Shown in pieces: positions 17,377 to 25,312 of a stretch of DNA of 64,000 nt; the first letter of the stretch is position 1, and every line of letters starts with the position of its first letter. Source of the stretch: Aporhodopirellula aestuarii (lineage in GTDB: Bacteria; Planctomycetota; Planctomycetia; Pirellulales; Pirellulaceae). The stretch covers positions 27,152 through 91,151 of the forward strand of contig NZ_JAMQBK010000001.1 in the NCBI RefSeq assembly GCF_023701485.1. Direction: 5' to 3'. The notes under the pieces were generated by a model. It saw only the letters and a list, made by a program, of their open reading frames with translations. It made no database searches and was not told where the DNA came from. The translations under genes were made by a program, and so were the position numbers.

Positions 17377-18653
17377 GAACGAGACGTTCAAACTTTTTGA
17401 AGTGTTTTACCCAACAGCGACGTTGCGGATCCAACCCGGTCGATGTGGTTGCCATCTTGGTATTCCTCGGCATCGGTCTCGCATTCCTACTCGTCGACTT
17501 GCAACGAAGACGTGAGGCGACTCGTGTCGATAGCTGCCGAAACAACATCCGGAACATTGGGATCGCCATTTCCCACTACCATGATGTCCACCAACAGCTT
17601 CCCATCCATGGCACCGGAACCCACGATGAAGCGTCGGCGACGGCAGACGAAGGTGATGCGGGCCCAGGCGGCACGGGTGGAACAGGAGGAGGAAACAACG
17701 GAAAGTTTCTCAGCTTCCTGGTAGGAATTCTTCCGCACCTGGAGCAGCAGGCGATCTGGGATACGATTCGCACGCCATCCTCCAAAACGGTGAGAGGGGA
17801 TCTCGCCCCGGGTGCGGTTTGGAACGCGATGGGCCCCGCGACGAGCCAACGAGCCTATCCGCCTTGGGTCACCGACATCGCCGCTTTTCGCTGCCCGTCC
17901 GACCCCCGAAACGGCCCAATTACGGGACGCACCAACTATGCAGCCTGCTTGGGCGATGCACTCGATTTCCAAATGGATTCAGCGATCCGATTTCACGAAC
18001 CCTCCAACAGCTGGAAGCTCGATCCGCTGGCGCGTCGACGAGTCGACGCTGCGGCACGGGGAGCCTTCGTGTTTCGCGAAGACATGACGTTGTCTGATAT
18101 CACCGACGGGCTGTCGAACACGATGCTGGTCAGTGAATTGGTAACCAGTCAAGGTGCGCGAGATACTCGAACCAGCCCGGCGCTGGGATATGGCGAACAG
18201 ACACCGGCGATTCCGGTTCGAGGTGGAATTTTTGACACGCCTCGCTGCAGTGATCAGTCGATCAACCCGATGAGGCCACGATTCTGGATCGGTCCCAATG
18301 ATCGGTCCGCTCCCAAATTGCCGATGCGTCCGGATGAGTACCGGGGAATGCGTTGGTCGGATGCGCGAGCCGTGTGCACCGGTTTTAACTCGATTCTGCC
18401 TCCCAATAGCAGTGTCCAGGTTGCAGGCATGGACATTAGCGGTCCCGCGGTGGTGCCACCGAGCAGCAATCACCCAGGGGGCGCACACGTGTTGCTAGCA
18501 GACGGTTCAACCAAATTCATTTTCGATTCGATCGACTGCGGCAATCTTTGGGGTGGAACCATCCGGCTGGGTATGCAAGGCGATCTTGCCCCGGGCAGCC
18601 CGAGCGCCTTCGGAGCTTGGGGAGCGTTGGGAACCCGCGCCGCCAACGATTAG
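17373..18653 (+). CDS. DUF1559 protein with atypical N-terminal anchor
   Basis: 426 residues. The body is clearly DUF1559: CRNNIRNIGIAISHYHD, AAFRCPSDPRNG, DITDGLSNTMLVSE, the FNSILPPNS segment and GGAHVLLADGSTKFI. The N-terminus is unusual: where most have [15 protein letters not shown], this has NPVDVVAILVFLGIGLAFLLV, keeping a hydrophobic helix but losing the Gly-Phe cleavage site and the Glu at +5. It may therefore remain as a plain membrane anchor and not be processed by prepilin peptidase. A Gly/Thr-rich insert sits near residues 96-110. Start codon overlaps the stop of the upstream gene. Confidence 0.85.
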   Translation: MRTRRSNFLKCFTQQRRCGSNPVDVVAILVFLGIGLAFLLVDLQRRREATRVDSCRNNIRNIGIAISHYHDVHQQLPIHGTGTHDEASATADEGDAGPGGTGGTGGGNNGKFLSFLVGILPHLEQQAIWDTIRTPSSKTVRGDLAPGAVWNAMGPATSQRAYPPWVTDIAAFRCPSDPRNGPITGRTNYAACLGDALDFQMDSAIRFHEPSNSWKLDPLARRRVDAAARGAFVFREDMTLSDITDGLSNTMLVSELVTSQGARDTRTSPALGYGEQTPAIPVRGGIFDTPRCSDQSINPMRPRFWIGPNDRSAPKLPMRPDEYRGMRWSDARAVCTGFNSILPPNSSVQVAGMDISGPAVVPPSSNHPGGAHVLLADGSTKFIFDSIDCGNLWGGTIRLGMQGDLAPGSPSAFGAWGALGTRAAND

Positions 18654-18870
18654 TTCGAGTCGCAGATTTCGATGTGGGTTAAAGAACGGTGAAATCGGGC
18701 CACGCGTTTGGATTCAAGGCGGCTGGGAGGCGGTTAAGAACCGGTGTCTACTAGTTCTCGATCAACATTGAAAATGGGTTGCAACCGGAAGACTTACGCC
18801 ACATGGCATCTACTTTGTTAGCGGTGCGGCGTAGGACGCCCGGTTGCAGTGAGTTAGATTCTCGAGATTC

Positions 18871-18896
18871 ACCGGGCGGTTCGCGCCGCTCCGCTA
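18871..18896 (+). repeat. Fragment of ACCGGACGGCTCGCGCC repeat family
   Basis: Reads ACCGGGCGGTTCGCGCCGCT then CCGCTA, matching with a few changes the arm of the long palindrome at 37767-37824. Its presence inside the open frame upstream of the next gene argues that the gene starts downstream of it. Confidence 0.6.
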
Positions 18897-18958
18897 TAAA
18901 ACCACCAGGTAGATCGGTCGGCGGATCGATTACCGGCGGCATTTCCTTGGAGTTGCGT

Positions 18959-19690
18959 TTGTCTTTTGAAAATTTACGTTCGATTTCCCTCACACGCATT
19001 TTGCTGGTGACTTTGGTGGTCGTGGGGGCGGTGTTCTCGATTCAATCCAACTGGAAACTGTCGGGGCTGCGCAAGACGCATTCGAAACTTCGCGAGCAAG
19101 CCGGCTTTCTTGACGTCGAAGATCCGAGCAAAGTTGCCGTGTCGTTTGTCCCTTTCGACAAGGACGACATACCGCCCGGCGTTGAGCAGGCGTATGTGTG
19201 GCGATACCGCATTCACTTTCCCGCCAATTACGGGACATGCTACAAGACACAGCGAGGACTTGTGAAAGCGGATTCGCCTCAGGGACGCGGCGGATCAGGA
19301 AGCAGCTGGTCTAGCCCTAAGCCGGCTGCCGAAGTCGTGTTGGCAACGATGGCTCTGCTGAAGACCGACGGTAAATGGATCTTTTGTCGTAGCGTCGGAG
19401 GCGGTTCGAGCACGTCCAGCCTGCCCAAAGATTTCAATTTCGAAGACCTCGATAATCTCGTCTTCGAGCCCCTCGTCTCACCGGGCGACAAAACCCGAAC
19501 GTTCGAAACCGATGAAGCGATCTGTCTGATCCGAGTGCGTGAAAAACAGCTTGCGAAAAAACGCCGCGGCGGGACCGAGGATGGCCTTTATCGCGGCATC
19601 AGTGTTTACGTCTTTAACAGTAATCACAAAGACGCCTTCGAGGCTTGGGCCAAGGGCAATGCGACGTCCATGAAAGAGGCAATGCCATGA
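18959..19690 (+). CDS. Membrane-anchored hypothetical protein
   Basis: About 243 residues from a TTG with GGAG six bases upstream; the frame is open from 18779 but that stretch holds a dispersed repeat, so I place the start later. An N-terminal helix (LTRILLVTLVVVGAVFSI) should anchor the protein, followed by a short helical stalk (LRKTHSKLREQAGF) and a soluble domain outside the cytoplasm. No domain is recognised. The last codons overlap the ATG of the next gene (ATGA), so the pair is co-translated. Such pairs of single-pass proteins occur widely in planctomycetes, from general familiarity; function unknown. Confidence 0.6.
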   Translation: MSFENLRSISLTRILLVTLVVVGAVFSIQSNWKLSGLRKTHSKLREQAGFLDVEDPSKVAVSFVPFDKDDIPPGVEQAYVWRYRIHFPANYGTCYKTQRGLVKADSPQGRGGSGSSWSSPKPAAEVVLATMALLKTDGKWIFCRSVGGGSSTSSLPKDFNFEDLDNLVFEPLVSPGDKTRTFETDEAICLIRVREKQLAKKRRGGTEDGLYRGISVYVFNSNHKDAFEAWAKGNATSMKEAMP

Positions 19691-21432
19691 AAGATGCCCC
19701 AACCTCCGACACATCAACATCCCCTTCCGCTACATCAACCAAACACGCGGCCACTTCACGCAATCGACGTAAACGGATGCGTTTCGGATTGCTGGAGTTG
19801 CTTCTGTTGACGACCGTCGTGGCCGCGTGGTTGCCGGTTGTCCTTGCGCGGCGTTTGATTCCGAAACTTCAGTCGGAAATCGAAACCATGCGATTCTCGA
19901 CATCAGAGCTCATTGTCACCGACGAACAAAAGCTCACAGTTCGGGCGTTGCCGGACATCTGGAGCAACATTGACAGTTGGAAATACCACTTGCCCGAGGG
20001 TGCTGACCTCGAACTGCGACTGGCGACCGAGTTCATTAATTCAGTCTCCTCACCGTCGGACTATCAAGCCGTCGCGTTGCCGACTGGGGAACATTCGATC
20101 CACTTTAAACACACCAGCGATGCGGACGGATACCATTCGGTGGTCTACCTCGATGCCGAAGCTGTGTTGCAAAAACATCATCCCAAATCGTGGATCACGA
20201 CTAGCGGCAGTTCGAGCACGGGCAGCGCATCGAACCAGTCCACCTCCTATGAACTGGACCAGCCGCCCAATCTCAAGGTGCAACGTTTCTCACAGAGCCA
20301 TCCGCTCATTCAATACGAGTCGATGGAACTTCCTGGCGAGTACGATAGTAAGGGCAACTATTTGTGGATTTCACCCGCCTCGGTTGTGCCCAGCCCAGCT
20401 CCCATCTTCTATTACTCGCAGGACAAGCACGGGCACGAGGGCGTCGGCCACCGACAGGGCATCAAGGTGTTCCGATCAAACCACGCAGGCTTAGTCGGAG
20501 TCATTGGCATTTTGCCGTCGTTGGACTCAACGCTGGGCGACAAGCGCCACTTCTATCCGTACTGCCCACTCGGCGTTTCTGTCCGTCCGGTCGTCAGCGA
20601 CCAATCAGCTCCCGAGGCTCCTGAAGCGAAAACCAATCCATCGATTGGTGCTCCTCTTTCGCTGCGAGACTCGATCGATCCGCCAAAGGAATACGACGAT
20701 AGTTACGCACGCGAATCGATTACCGAAGCATCCGTTGACGAAGATGGTCAGACGATGCGAGTCTTCGCACATTACAAACCGTTTGAATCAGGAGCTAAAC
20801 CCATCGTTGAGATTCTCTTCGATGCTGCCCACCCCGATCGCGTCGGCTTCCTTCCACGTGCCGCACCTGACAGCGTGCCCATGAAAGCATGCCAATTCGT
20901 GACACAATTCGATGCCCGATACCTGTGGCGTGAGATTGAGATGATTGACGACGAAGCGGATGAACGATCTCGTCGACCGCTCGCATCGCTGTACCCAAAC
21001 ATTGATTTCAGCGAACCGCCCGATCTGACGGCCTATGACATCGCTCCCTTCGCCTGGCGCAGAATCGCGACTTCCAAATTGCCGCTTGCCAAATTGCAAG
21101 AGGACGGTTTCGAGATGGCTCAGCTCAACCTTCTTACCGACGTGAGTAATGCGACCGCGCTTACCTACCCAGCGGGACTGGATCAAAAATGGAAATACAC
21201 AGGCTTACCAAATCGCCAAGTTTGGTGGCTGCCAATGCTCGACTCCGACGATGAGTCGGAGATATCGGTTGAGGTTCGAGGTGCGGCTGTTTTTCCAACC
21301 GCACAACTGCTGATTCCCGGCGGGCCCGCGATCCAGAACGTACGTATTACCGTTCCGATGCCAGCAAAGGAACCGGTGTGGTTGGAGATCTCCGCCGAAC
21401 CGGCCCCGGATGCTGCCACCCCCGTAAATTAG
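19687..21432 (+). CDS. Membrane-anchored hypothetical protein with planctomycete RFGLLELL motif
   Basis: 581 residues from an ATG that overlaps the previous stop codon. A Ser/Thr-rich cytoplasmic tail of about 35 residues with a basic cluster (NRRKRMR) precedes FGLLELLLLTTVVAAWLPVVLARR, a membrane helix of a type seen near the start of many planctomycete proteins. The long remainder would lie outside the cytoplasm; it has no motif I know and no cysteine pattern. Coupling to the preceding single-pass protein suggests the two form a complex. A MITE begins sixteen bases after the stop codon. Confidence 0.65.
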   Translation: MKDAPTSDTSTSPSATSTKHAATSRNRRKRMRFGLLELLLLTTVVAAWLPVVLARRLIPKLQSEIETMRFSTSELIVTDEQKLTVRALPDIWSNIDSWKYHLPEGADLELRLATEFINSVSSPSDYQAVALPTGEHSIHFKHTSDADGYHSVVYLDAEAVLQKHHPKSWITTSGSSSTGSASNQSTSYELDQPPNLKVQRFSQSHPLIQYESMELPGEYDSKGNYLWISPASVVPSPAPIFYYSQDKHGHEGVGHRQGIKVFRSNHAGLVGVIGILPSLDSTLGDKRHFYPYCPLGVSVRPVVSDQSAPEAPEAKTNPSIGAPLSLRDSIDPPKEYDDSYARESITEASVDEDGQTMRVFAHYKPFESGAKPIVEILFDAAHPDRVGFLPRAAPDSVPMKACQFVTQFDARYLWREIEMIDDEADERSRRPLASLYPNIDFSEPPDLTAYDIAPFAWRRIATSKLPLAKLQEDGFEMAQLNLLTDVSNATALTYPAGLDQKWKYTGLPNRQVWWLPMLDSDDESEISVEVRGAAVFPTAQLLIPGGPAIQNVRITVPMPAKEPVWLEISAEPAPDAATPVN

Positions 21433-21447
21433 CAGGATTGCGGCTTT

Positions 21448-21550
21448 AGAGCATTTCCATTTTTGTCGTAGCCACCGTCGCCCGACGGTGGACCACGTTC
21501 TGGCGAACGTAGCTACCTTTAAAAACCTACGTCATTTACAGAAACGCTCT
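21448..21550 (+). mobile_element. MITE-like element, copy 1 (103 bp)
   Basis: A 103-base element with terminal inverted repeats AGAGCATTTC and GAAACGCTCT and an inner hairpin CCACCGTCG/CGACGGTGG. A second copy of the same length lies in opposite orientation at 59482-59584 with only two mismatches. Both copies have TA at each border (TA-GAGC and GCTC-TA), as expected for IS630/Tc1-mariner-type target duplication. No coding capacity. Confidence 0.75.
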
Positions 21551-21621
21551 AGCGACACCAGTTCCGCCAGGTCAAGTCCGGCGGAAGCTTCGGTGCGGGC
21601 TACGAGCGGAAGACGCGAGTA

Positions 21622-22692
21622 CTACTCGGCCGACTCGGGGACATACGTCGCGGGCGGATCGGACGTGGTGGCGGAGTGCCCGAGGCGGAAGTCCTCCGGT
21701 TTGAGGCCTCGCTTTTGGAAGTACTCGCTGTTGAGGAATCCGAAGAATGATGGTTGGTACGGATCCACGAAGCTGACATCGGCTTTCTCAGGGACCTCTT
21801 CACCGGACAAGTACAAACAAGCGTTAACGATCATGCGACGCAGATCTTCGTTGCGGAAGTCAACCGCTCCACCCGCGGTCGTTGTAAACGCTTGACCGGT
21901 TTCGCCTGACGGAACTGAATACGGCTTCACCCACGCGTACGGCATCATGGGGCTGTTGCGACCGTCGGTGACCGGTGGTGAGGCGGGGTCGAGGAGTTGG
22001 AGCACTTGACCACGCAGCAACACAGTCGCTTCCTCTTCATCGAGATGAACCACCCCGTACACGTCACTCGGCGTGTAGACGTCTTTGACGCCGTTGAGGA
22101 TCGGGTGATCGGCATTTTCGCGAACGATCAATCCGCGAGCCCCTTCCACTTTATGTTTGCCATGGTGGCTGTGCCAGTTTTCACCGAGCACGTTGATGCC
22201 GAAATTCTTCCACTCAATACCGCCATAGTTGCCACCCTTGAACGCGTGAGTCGCGGTGCGATAAGCGACGAGTGGTTTGCCCGCTTTCAAGTAATCGAGA
22301 AACGGTGCCATTTGATCGTCGGGCAACTTTCGAAAACGTGTCGTCAGGACGCAAAGATCCGCGTCGGCGAGCGTTTCCATCCCGGGGATATTGCCTTGAT
22401 CGTAGGGGTTGATCACGCCCGTTTCGCTGTCAATGGCGAACAAAACCGTGCACTTGAATCCGTAACGCTGGCTCAAAATCTTGGCGAACATCGGACACGA
22501 TTCTTCCGAGCGGTATTCTTCGTCGCCGGAAATCAAAACGATGTGCTTGCCGTTGGCGGTTCCTTCGGCAGGCTCGATGACGAGGCGATCGTCGGCGGTC
22601 GCTGACGAAAACGCCACAACGCATAACGAGAGAACCGCGAGGACCTGTCCAAACGATGCAAACCGGTGAGATTTCAAGTTAGTGATTTTCAT
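21622..22692 (-). CDS. Secreted ThuA-like domain protein
   Basis: 356 residues from the ATG at 22692, which gives a signal peptide ending near SSATADD; an upstream in-frame start at 22758 would spoil it. The mature domain has the ThuA/class-I-glutamine-amidotransferase-like fold signatures HIVLISGDEEYRSEES, LADADLCVLTTRFRKLPD, the YLKAGKPLVAYRT strand and ENADHPILNGV. ThuA domains are associated with sugar metabolism (trehalose utilisation in rhizobia) but their chemistry is unsettled, and planctomycetes carry many exported versions, often near Gfo/Idh/MocA oxidoreductases; one such gene is 4 kb to the right. No operon partner is adjacent. Confidence 0.85.
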   Translation of the reverse strand: MKITNLKSHRFASFGQVLAVLSLCVVAFSSATADDRLVIEPAEGTANGKHIVLISGDEEYRSEESCPMFAKILSQRYGFKCTVLFAIDSETGVINPYDQGNIPGMETLADADLCVLTTRFRKLPDDQMAPFLDYLKAGKPLVAYRTATHAFKGGNYGGIEWKNFGINVLGENWHSHHGKHKVEGARGLIVRENADHPILNGVKDVYTPSDVYGVVHLDEEEATVLLRGQVLQLLDPASPPVTDGRNSPMMPYAWVKPYSVPSGETGQAFTTTAGGAVDFRNEDLRRMIVNACLYLSGEEVPEKADVSFVDPYQPSFFGFLNSEYFQKRGLKPEDFRLGHSATTSDPPATYVPESAE

Positions 22693-22931
22693 GTTGTTGG
22701 AACTAAACGTGTGAGGTGAGAGGTAGGCCTGCGAGTGATCTCGATCGAGCGAGAACATCGCGTCACCAATGTAATCGAATCAACGCCGCGGGTGTTTAAA
22801 CACATGCCATCGATATGAAAACTCAATCGCCAGATCGAAACCGTCTGTCGACTGCCCGGCATGCCGGAATAGGGCGAGCCCAGGCGTTTCGCCTGAGCCG
22901 CAGTGTTCGTCTGGACATCGGCCGGCGGGCG

Positions 22932-23471
22932 TTATTCCAGGTCGACGAGCTGGCGGCGGGAGTCGATTTGGTCGTCGGTCAATCCGGCTTCAGACAACCG
23001 CCGCATTACCGCGGCTTCGGCAGCAGCGATCGCGTCGGGCGTTCGGGATACTCGCACGAGGATCCCGTTGGGTTCCCCCTCGATGGTGCCTGCAAAGGCG
23101 ATGATTTGTTCAATACTCATCGGCTCACGTTCGGTTTCGCCGGCAGCTTTGAGCACGAGATATTGATTGCCGTCGATGAGTATGTCGACGACCGCTGGCA
23201 GGACGGGGACCACGGGAGTGACGTCTAATTCCGACGCCGCTGCCCGCATCGCTGCCTCTTCGTCCGTGATGGTCGCATCGTCGAGGGCGTCTTCCTCCGG
23301 CGCATCGGTTGGTTCCGCTTCAGCGGGCCGCGAAACACTCGGTGCGATCGAAACTTGGCCGTCGGGGTCGCTGCCGGTGCCGTCGCGGAACCCAAGTCCA
23401 AAATTCAAATACTGACTCGCGATCAACAACGCGATTCCGCCCCCGATGACGATTGGAACTCGTTTACGCAT
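22932..23471 (-). CDS. Single-pass hypothetical protein of ExbB/ExbD-like operon
   Basis: 179 residues. An N-terminal helix (VPIVIGGGIALLIASQYLNF) anchors an acidic, Pro/Ala-rich stalk and a small C-terminal domain containing IDGNQYLVLK and PNGILVRVSRTPDAIAAAEAAV. It follows the ExbD-like gene by 73 bases on the same strand and probably belongs to that operon, where a third periplasmic partner would match the usual TonB/TolA position, but it has no TonB box or C-terminal TonB fold that I can see. Function unknown. Confidence 0.65.
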   Translation of the reverse strand: MRKRVPIVIGGGIALLIASQYLNFGLGFRDGTGSDPDGQVSIAPSVSRPAEAEPTDAPEEDALDDATITDEEAAMRAAASELDVTPVVPVLPAVVDILIDGNQYLVLKAAGETEREPMSIEQIIAFAGTIEGEPNGILVRVSRTPDAIAAAEAAVMRRLSEAGLTDDQIDSRRQLVDLE

Positions 23472-23544
23472 ATCGGAACTGCTTCAATAGATGAGGGGAC
23501 ATTGATCGGAAGATCATTAACGTACGTAACAATGAAAGAATCGG

Positions 23545-24444
23545 TCAGTTGGGATCGGGAGTGGTGCCGAGCACGGTGTACTCGAAACGGGTTTCAGGGG
23601 TGTCGGCACGCAGCCGTTCGAGTGCCTGCGGCATCGCATCGACGAGAGGTTGGTAGACACCCGCGACACTCTGCGGCGCATACGATACTAGCAGAATCAC
23701 GAGTCCCTTGGGTTGCGGCAGTTGTTTGTAGGCGGCGAACAGGCGATCTGCGACCTCGCTCGTCCGGGCGGATTGAGACCGTGATTCGAGCCGAAAAGAT
23801 TCCCTTCGCTCGCCTGCCAGCATATTGATGCTACCGTTGTCAGCGGCGTGGATGGTCCAGATTTCGGCACGTTTGAGTAATTCGGCGTGTCCGATCAGGA
23901 ACCGGATGACCGCGTTCGGATCGGCTTGCCCGAGTCGACTGGCCTGCGCGATCGCGCTGGAAACGGGGTCAACGGTTGTTTCTTCGGAAGGATTCGGAAC
24001 GAGCTGGGATTCGACGTCCGCGATCGCCTGCTCGTCGAGCGAAAACCAACGGCTGATTTTCTGCATCGCGAATTCCATTTCGGCGAGACGCGATTGGGTC
24101 TGGTTCACGGCTTCATCGCGAGCGGCACGGGCTTCGTCGCGTTGCTTTTCGAGCAATTTACGTTGCGACTGCAGCGCCTCGCGGATCCCGGTTAGTTCGC
24201 TACGTTCGCGGGCGATTTGAAAGGTCAGCTTTTCACGCTCTGATTGCAGTGACGCCGTCTGCTGCTTGGACACCTCCCGCACATCGAGAAATTGTGCAAA
24301 GACGATGATCAACAACAGATCCATCAACGGCGTCAGTTGAAAACGTGTTCGTCGTGACCACCAATTCTTCGACAGCCGAACGTCGTTCGACGAACGGTTC
24401 GGCGGTTGATGGGGTGCGGCGGGGAGGGGCGTTGTGTCGTTCAC
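23545..24444 (-). CDS. ExbD/TolR/MotB-like protein with coiled coil
   Basis: 299 residues. A short cytoplasmic tail leads to one membrane helix FQLTPLMDLLLIIVFAQFL that holds the aspartate expected for ion-driven ExbD/TolR/MotB proteins. Residues about 65-125 form a charged coiled coil (QSEREKLTFQIARERSEL, EKQRDEARAARDEA). The C-terminal half is an alpha/beta domain outside the cytoplasm without the OmpA peptidoglycan-binding signature. It overlaps the ExbB-like gene by four bases (ATGA). Together they should form a proton- or sodium-driven motor in the inner membrane that moves something in the periplasm; the target is unknown. Confidence 0.75.
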   Translation of the reverse strand: MNDTTPLPAAPHQPPNRSSNDVRLSKNWWSRRTRFQLTPLMDLLLIIVFAQFLDVREVSKQQTASLQSEREKLTFQIARERSELTGIREALQSQRKLLEKQRDEARAARDEAVNQTQSRLAEMEFAMQKISRWFSLDEQAIADVESQLVPNPSEETTVDPVSSAIAQASRLGQADPNAVIRFLIGHAELLKRAEIWTIHAADNGSINMLAGERRESFRLESRSQSARTSEVADRLFAAYKQLPQPKGLVILLVSYAPQSVAGVYQPLVDAMPQALERLRADTPETRFEYTVLGTTPDPN

Positions 24445-25124
24445 GCCGGAGCGTCCGTTGCGTGTTCGTTGGTGGTATTTCCGTTCGTCTCGTGACCGGC
24501 CGCTGACTGCTCGTTGACGGACAGTTCGCGTTTGACCTTGGCGGCCATTTCGCGAACACCGAGGCGATTTTCAGAAAGGCTCGCAAAACCGGGTTCGACA
24601 ACGCTGCCGATCAGCATCAACAGGATCGCGGCGGACAACCCCGCGAACGTGCTCCAGATCGCGTCACCAAACCGAGTCACGATGATGCTGACGGACGCTT
24701 GATCGTCGGCCGCCAGGGCCGAACCGATTGCGAGGATCGTGCCGAGAACCCCAGCGAGCGGGTAGGCCTCGATCATCGTCCGGGCGACGTTCCAGGCGGT
24801 TTCGAAACGCAGCGAATGCAGGTACTCGCGTCGCTCGTCGAGGATGCGAATACGATCGGCGAGCCGGACGCGGTCAGGACTGCGGTGGGGCTGTGCCATC
24901 ACATCGCCGATGTCGGCCAAGAAGGCCTCGATTTGGTCTGACAAATGGACATTGAAATCCATCCGGCTGCGGTGCGGCAAACCTGACGTGAACCGCTGCA
25001 AAGTTTGAGCAATGCGTTTTCGGTCCGCTCGGGCCCACAAAGTCAGTACGGCGAAAGCGAGCAAATGGACGATCGCTGCGGCAATAATCGCAAGCGTCGA
25101 ATAAGAAGAAATCAGTTCCAGCAT
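24441..25124 (-). CDS. MotA/TolQ/ExbB-like proton channel protein
   Basis: 227 residues from the ATG at 25124; the frame continues upstream but this start begins directly before the first helix (YSTLAIIAAAIVHLLAFAVL). Two more helices at about 120-140 (IEAYPLAGVLGTILAIGSAL) and 160-180 (WSTFAGLSAAILLMLIGSVV) match the paired C-terminal helices of the ExbB/TolQ/MotA family, including the GVLGT..A pattern. A cytoplasmic loop lies between helices 1 and 2. First gene of the operon with the ExbD-like protein and one more membrane-anchored protein. No tonB, tolA or flagellar gene is nearby, so the system it drives cannot be named. Confidence 0.8.
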   Translation of the reverse strand: MLELISSYSTLAIIAAAIVHLLAFAVLTLWARADRKRIAQTLQRFTSGLPHRSRMDFNVHLSDQIEAFLADIGDVMAQPHRSPDRVRLADRIRILDERREYLHSLRFETAWNVARTMIEAYPLAGVLGTILAIGSALAADDQASVSIIVTRFGDAIWSTFAGLSAAILLMLIGSVVEPGFASLSENRLGVREMAAKVKRELSVNEQSAAGHETNGNTTNEHATDAPA

Positions 25125-25312
25125 GAAAACTCGGGTCGTACCCGCAGGCGTGTTAAAGGTGGACGGCGAGAGTGCCACTTTCGGCCAAGTCGCGGACGTG
25201 GCATCATCTGGGCGCCCACTTTCGAATCGAGACAGCCCGAACATCCCCGGCACAGTGTTGTGCGTGTGTTTCCGATTCTCGACCAACGCCCCCCTGACCG
25301 CAAGAGAGATCA

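Noticed and set aside
22932-25124. Zorya-type defence (ZorA/ZorB) for the ExbB/ExbD-like genes
   Set aside because: The ExbD-like protein lacks the OmpA-type peptidoglycan domain, the ExbB-like protein lacks the long ZorA tail, and no ZorC/D or ZorE gene is nearby.
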